From Alphaproteobacteria bacterium (GTDB taxonomy: Bacteria > Pseudomonadota > Alphaproteobacteria > ATCC43930 > CGMCC-115725), in assembly GCA_005888515.1 (NCBI GenBank), contig VAZR01000194.1:1-7334 (forward strand): a DNA stretch of 7,334 nt. The letters run 5' to 3'. Below the pieces are notes generated by a model that was given only the letters and a program-made list of their open reading frames with translations, was not told where the DNA came from and searched no databases. Position 1 is the stretch's first letter; each line of letters begins with the position of its first letter. This document shows, one piece after another, positions 6,690 to 7,334 of the stretch. A program made the position numbers and the translations under genes.

Positions 6690-7334
6690 TCAGACGGCCA
6701 GAAAGCCGCCATCGACATAGAGTTCGGCGCCGGTGATATAGGACGCCTCGTCCGACGCCAGGAACAGCACCGCGTTCGCCACCTCTTCGACCTGGCCGGC
6801 GCGGCCGAGCGGCACGCCTTCGAGCAACTTGGCGCGCACCGCCGGGTCGGCGGTGCGGCCCGAGGTGCGCATCGGCGGCATCAGCCCGGGATGAACCGAA
6901 TTGACCCGGATATTGTGACGCCCGTGCTGCACCGCTGCCGCCTTGGTCAGCGTCCGCACCGCGCCTTTCGAGGCGTTGTAGGCGACATGGATGCCGCGCT
7001 GGCCGGTCACCCCCGAGATCGACGAGATGTTGACGATCGAGCCGCCGCCCGATTTGCGCATGACCGGGATCACGTGCTTCATGCCGAGAAAAGTGCCGGT
7101 CGCGTTGATGCCCATAATGCGTTCCCAGGCCCCGGTCTCGAACAGATCCTCGACCGCGCTGCCGCTGATCCCGGCGTCGTTGACCAGGATGTCGAGCTTG
7201 CCGTAGGCGGCGAGCGTGGCGTCGATTGCCGCCTGCCATTCCGCCTCGCTGGTCACGTCGAGATGGCGGAACATCGCCGCGCCGTTCGCCTGCGTGATCT
7301 CGGCGGCAACGCGCTTGCCCTCCTCGTCGAGCTT
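6690..7334 (-). CDS. Short-chain dehydrogenase/reductase (SDR), partial (5' end beyond right edge)
   Basis: The visible 214 residues are the C-terminal part of a classical SDR, an NAD(P)-dependent oxidoreductase acting on alcohols or ketones in the cytoplasm. The coding frame runs in from the right edge (KLDEEGKRVAAEI) without a start; the internal ATG at 7274 is not the true start, because the dinucleotide-binding TGxxxGxG motif must lie further upstream. In visible numbering, HLDVT (24-28) is the conserved Asp strand and NDAG (52-55) replaces the usual NNAG. The catalytic set is Ser105 (NISS), Tyr119 and Lys123 (YNASK). IRVNSVHPG, PLGRAGQVEEVANAVLFLAS and the terminal ITGAELYVDGG are all family hallmarks, and the C-terminus is complete. 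It is the upstream partner of the cupin, 12 nt away. Cyclopentanol- or glucose-dehydrogenase-like annotations would be typical, but the substrate cannot be read from the sequence. Confidence 0.92.
   Translation of the reverse strand, partial: KLDEEGKRVAAEITQANGAAMFRHLDVTSEAEWQAAIDATLAAYGKLDILVNDAGISGSAVEDLFETGAWERIMGINATGTFLGMKHVIPVMRKSGGGSIVNISSISGVTGQRGIHVAYNASKGAVRTLTKAAAVQHGRHNIRVNSVHPGLMPPMRTSGRTADPAVRAKLLEGVPLGRAGQVEEVANAVLFLASDEASYITGAELYVDGGFLAV

Overview
The window is GC-rich, densely coding bacterial DNA. The codon use (third positions mostly G or C) and the protein families point to an alphaproteobacterium, probably of the Hyphomicrobiales or Rhodospirillales type. This assignment is inference from composition and from remembered sequence resemblance, not from a marker gene. 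Five protein genes are well supported besides a CoA-transferase gene cut by the left edge and an SDR gene cut by the right edge being two of those ends; in total six genes are called. No tRNA, rRNA, CRISPR array, insertion sequence or phage gene is visible.

Layout. (1) Positions 1-953, minus strand: the N-terminal 317 codons of a family III (CaiB/BaiF) CoA-transferase-like protein with an unusual half-domain order. (2) Positions 954-1216: a divergent intergenic region with a perfect 8-bp-stem hairpin in the CoA-transferase leader and, near the efflux genes, a TATAAT box overlapping a 6-bp-arm palindrome. (3) Positions 1217-6093, plus strand: a three-gene efflux operon made of a periplasmic adaptor (MdtA-like), an RND inner-membrane pump (MdtB/MdtC-like) and a MarR-type regulator whose start overlaps the end of the pump gene. 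No outer-membrane channel gene is present. (4) Positions 6132-7334, minus strand and convergent with the efflux operon: a short-chain dehydrogenase (cut by the right edge) followed 12 nt later by a 3-His cupin resembling cysteine-dioxygenase-type proteins.

How it works together. The adaptor and pump should form the inner part of a proton-driven tripartite efflux system that recruits a TolC-like channel encoded elsewhere. The MarR protein is probably its local repressor, and the palindrome over the adaptor promoter is the obvious candidate operator, giving a feedback loop. The SDR and cupin form a separate transcription unit, probably of small-molecule catabolism, and the CoA-transferase is a third unit.

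The most notable observations are in the pump. It lacks about 32 residues that in relatives form the arm of the N-terminal docking domain inserted into the neighbouring protomer, with the reading frame kept, and it carries about 27 extra residues in the periplasmic loop between TM9 and TM10. I found no wholly new multi-gene system here.
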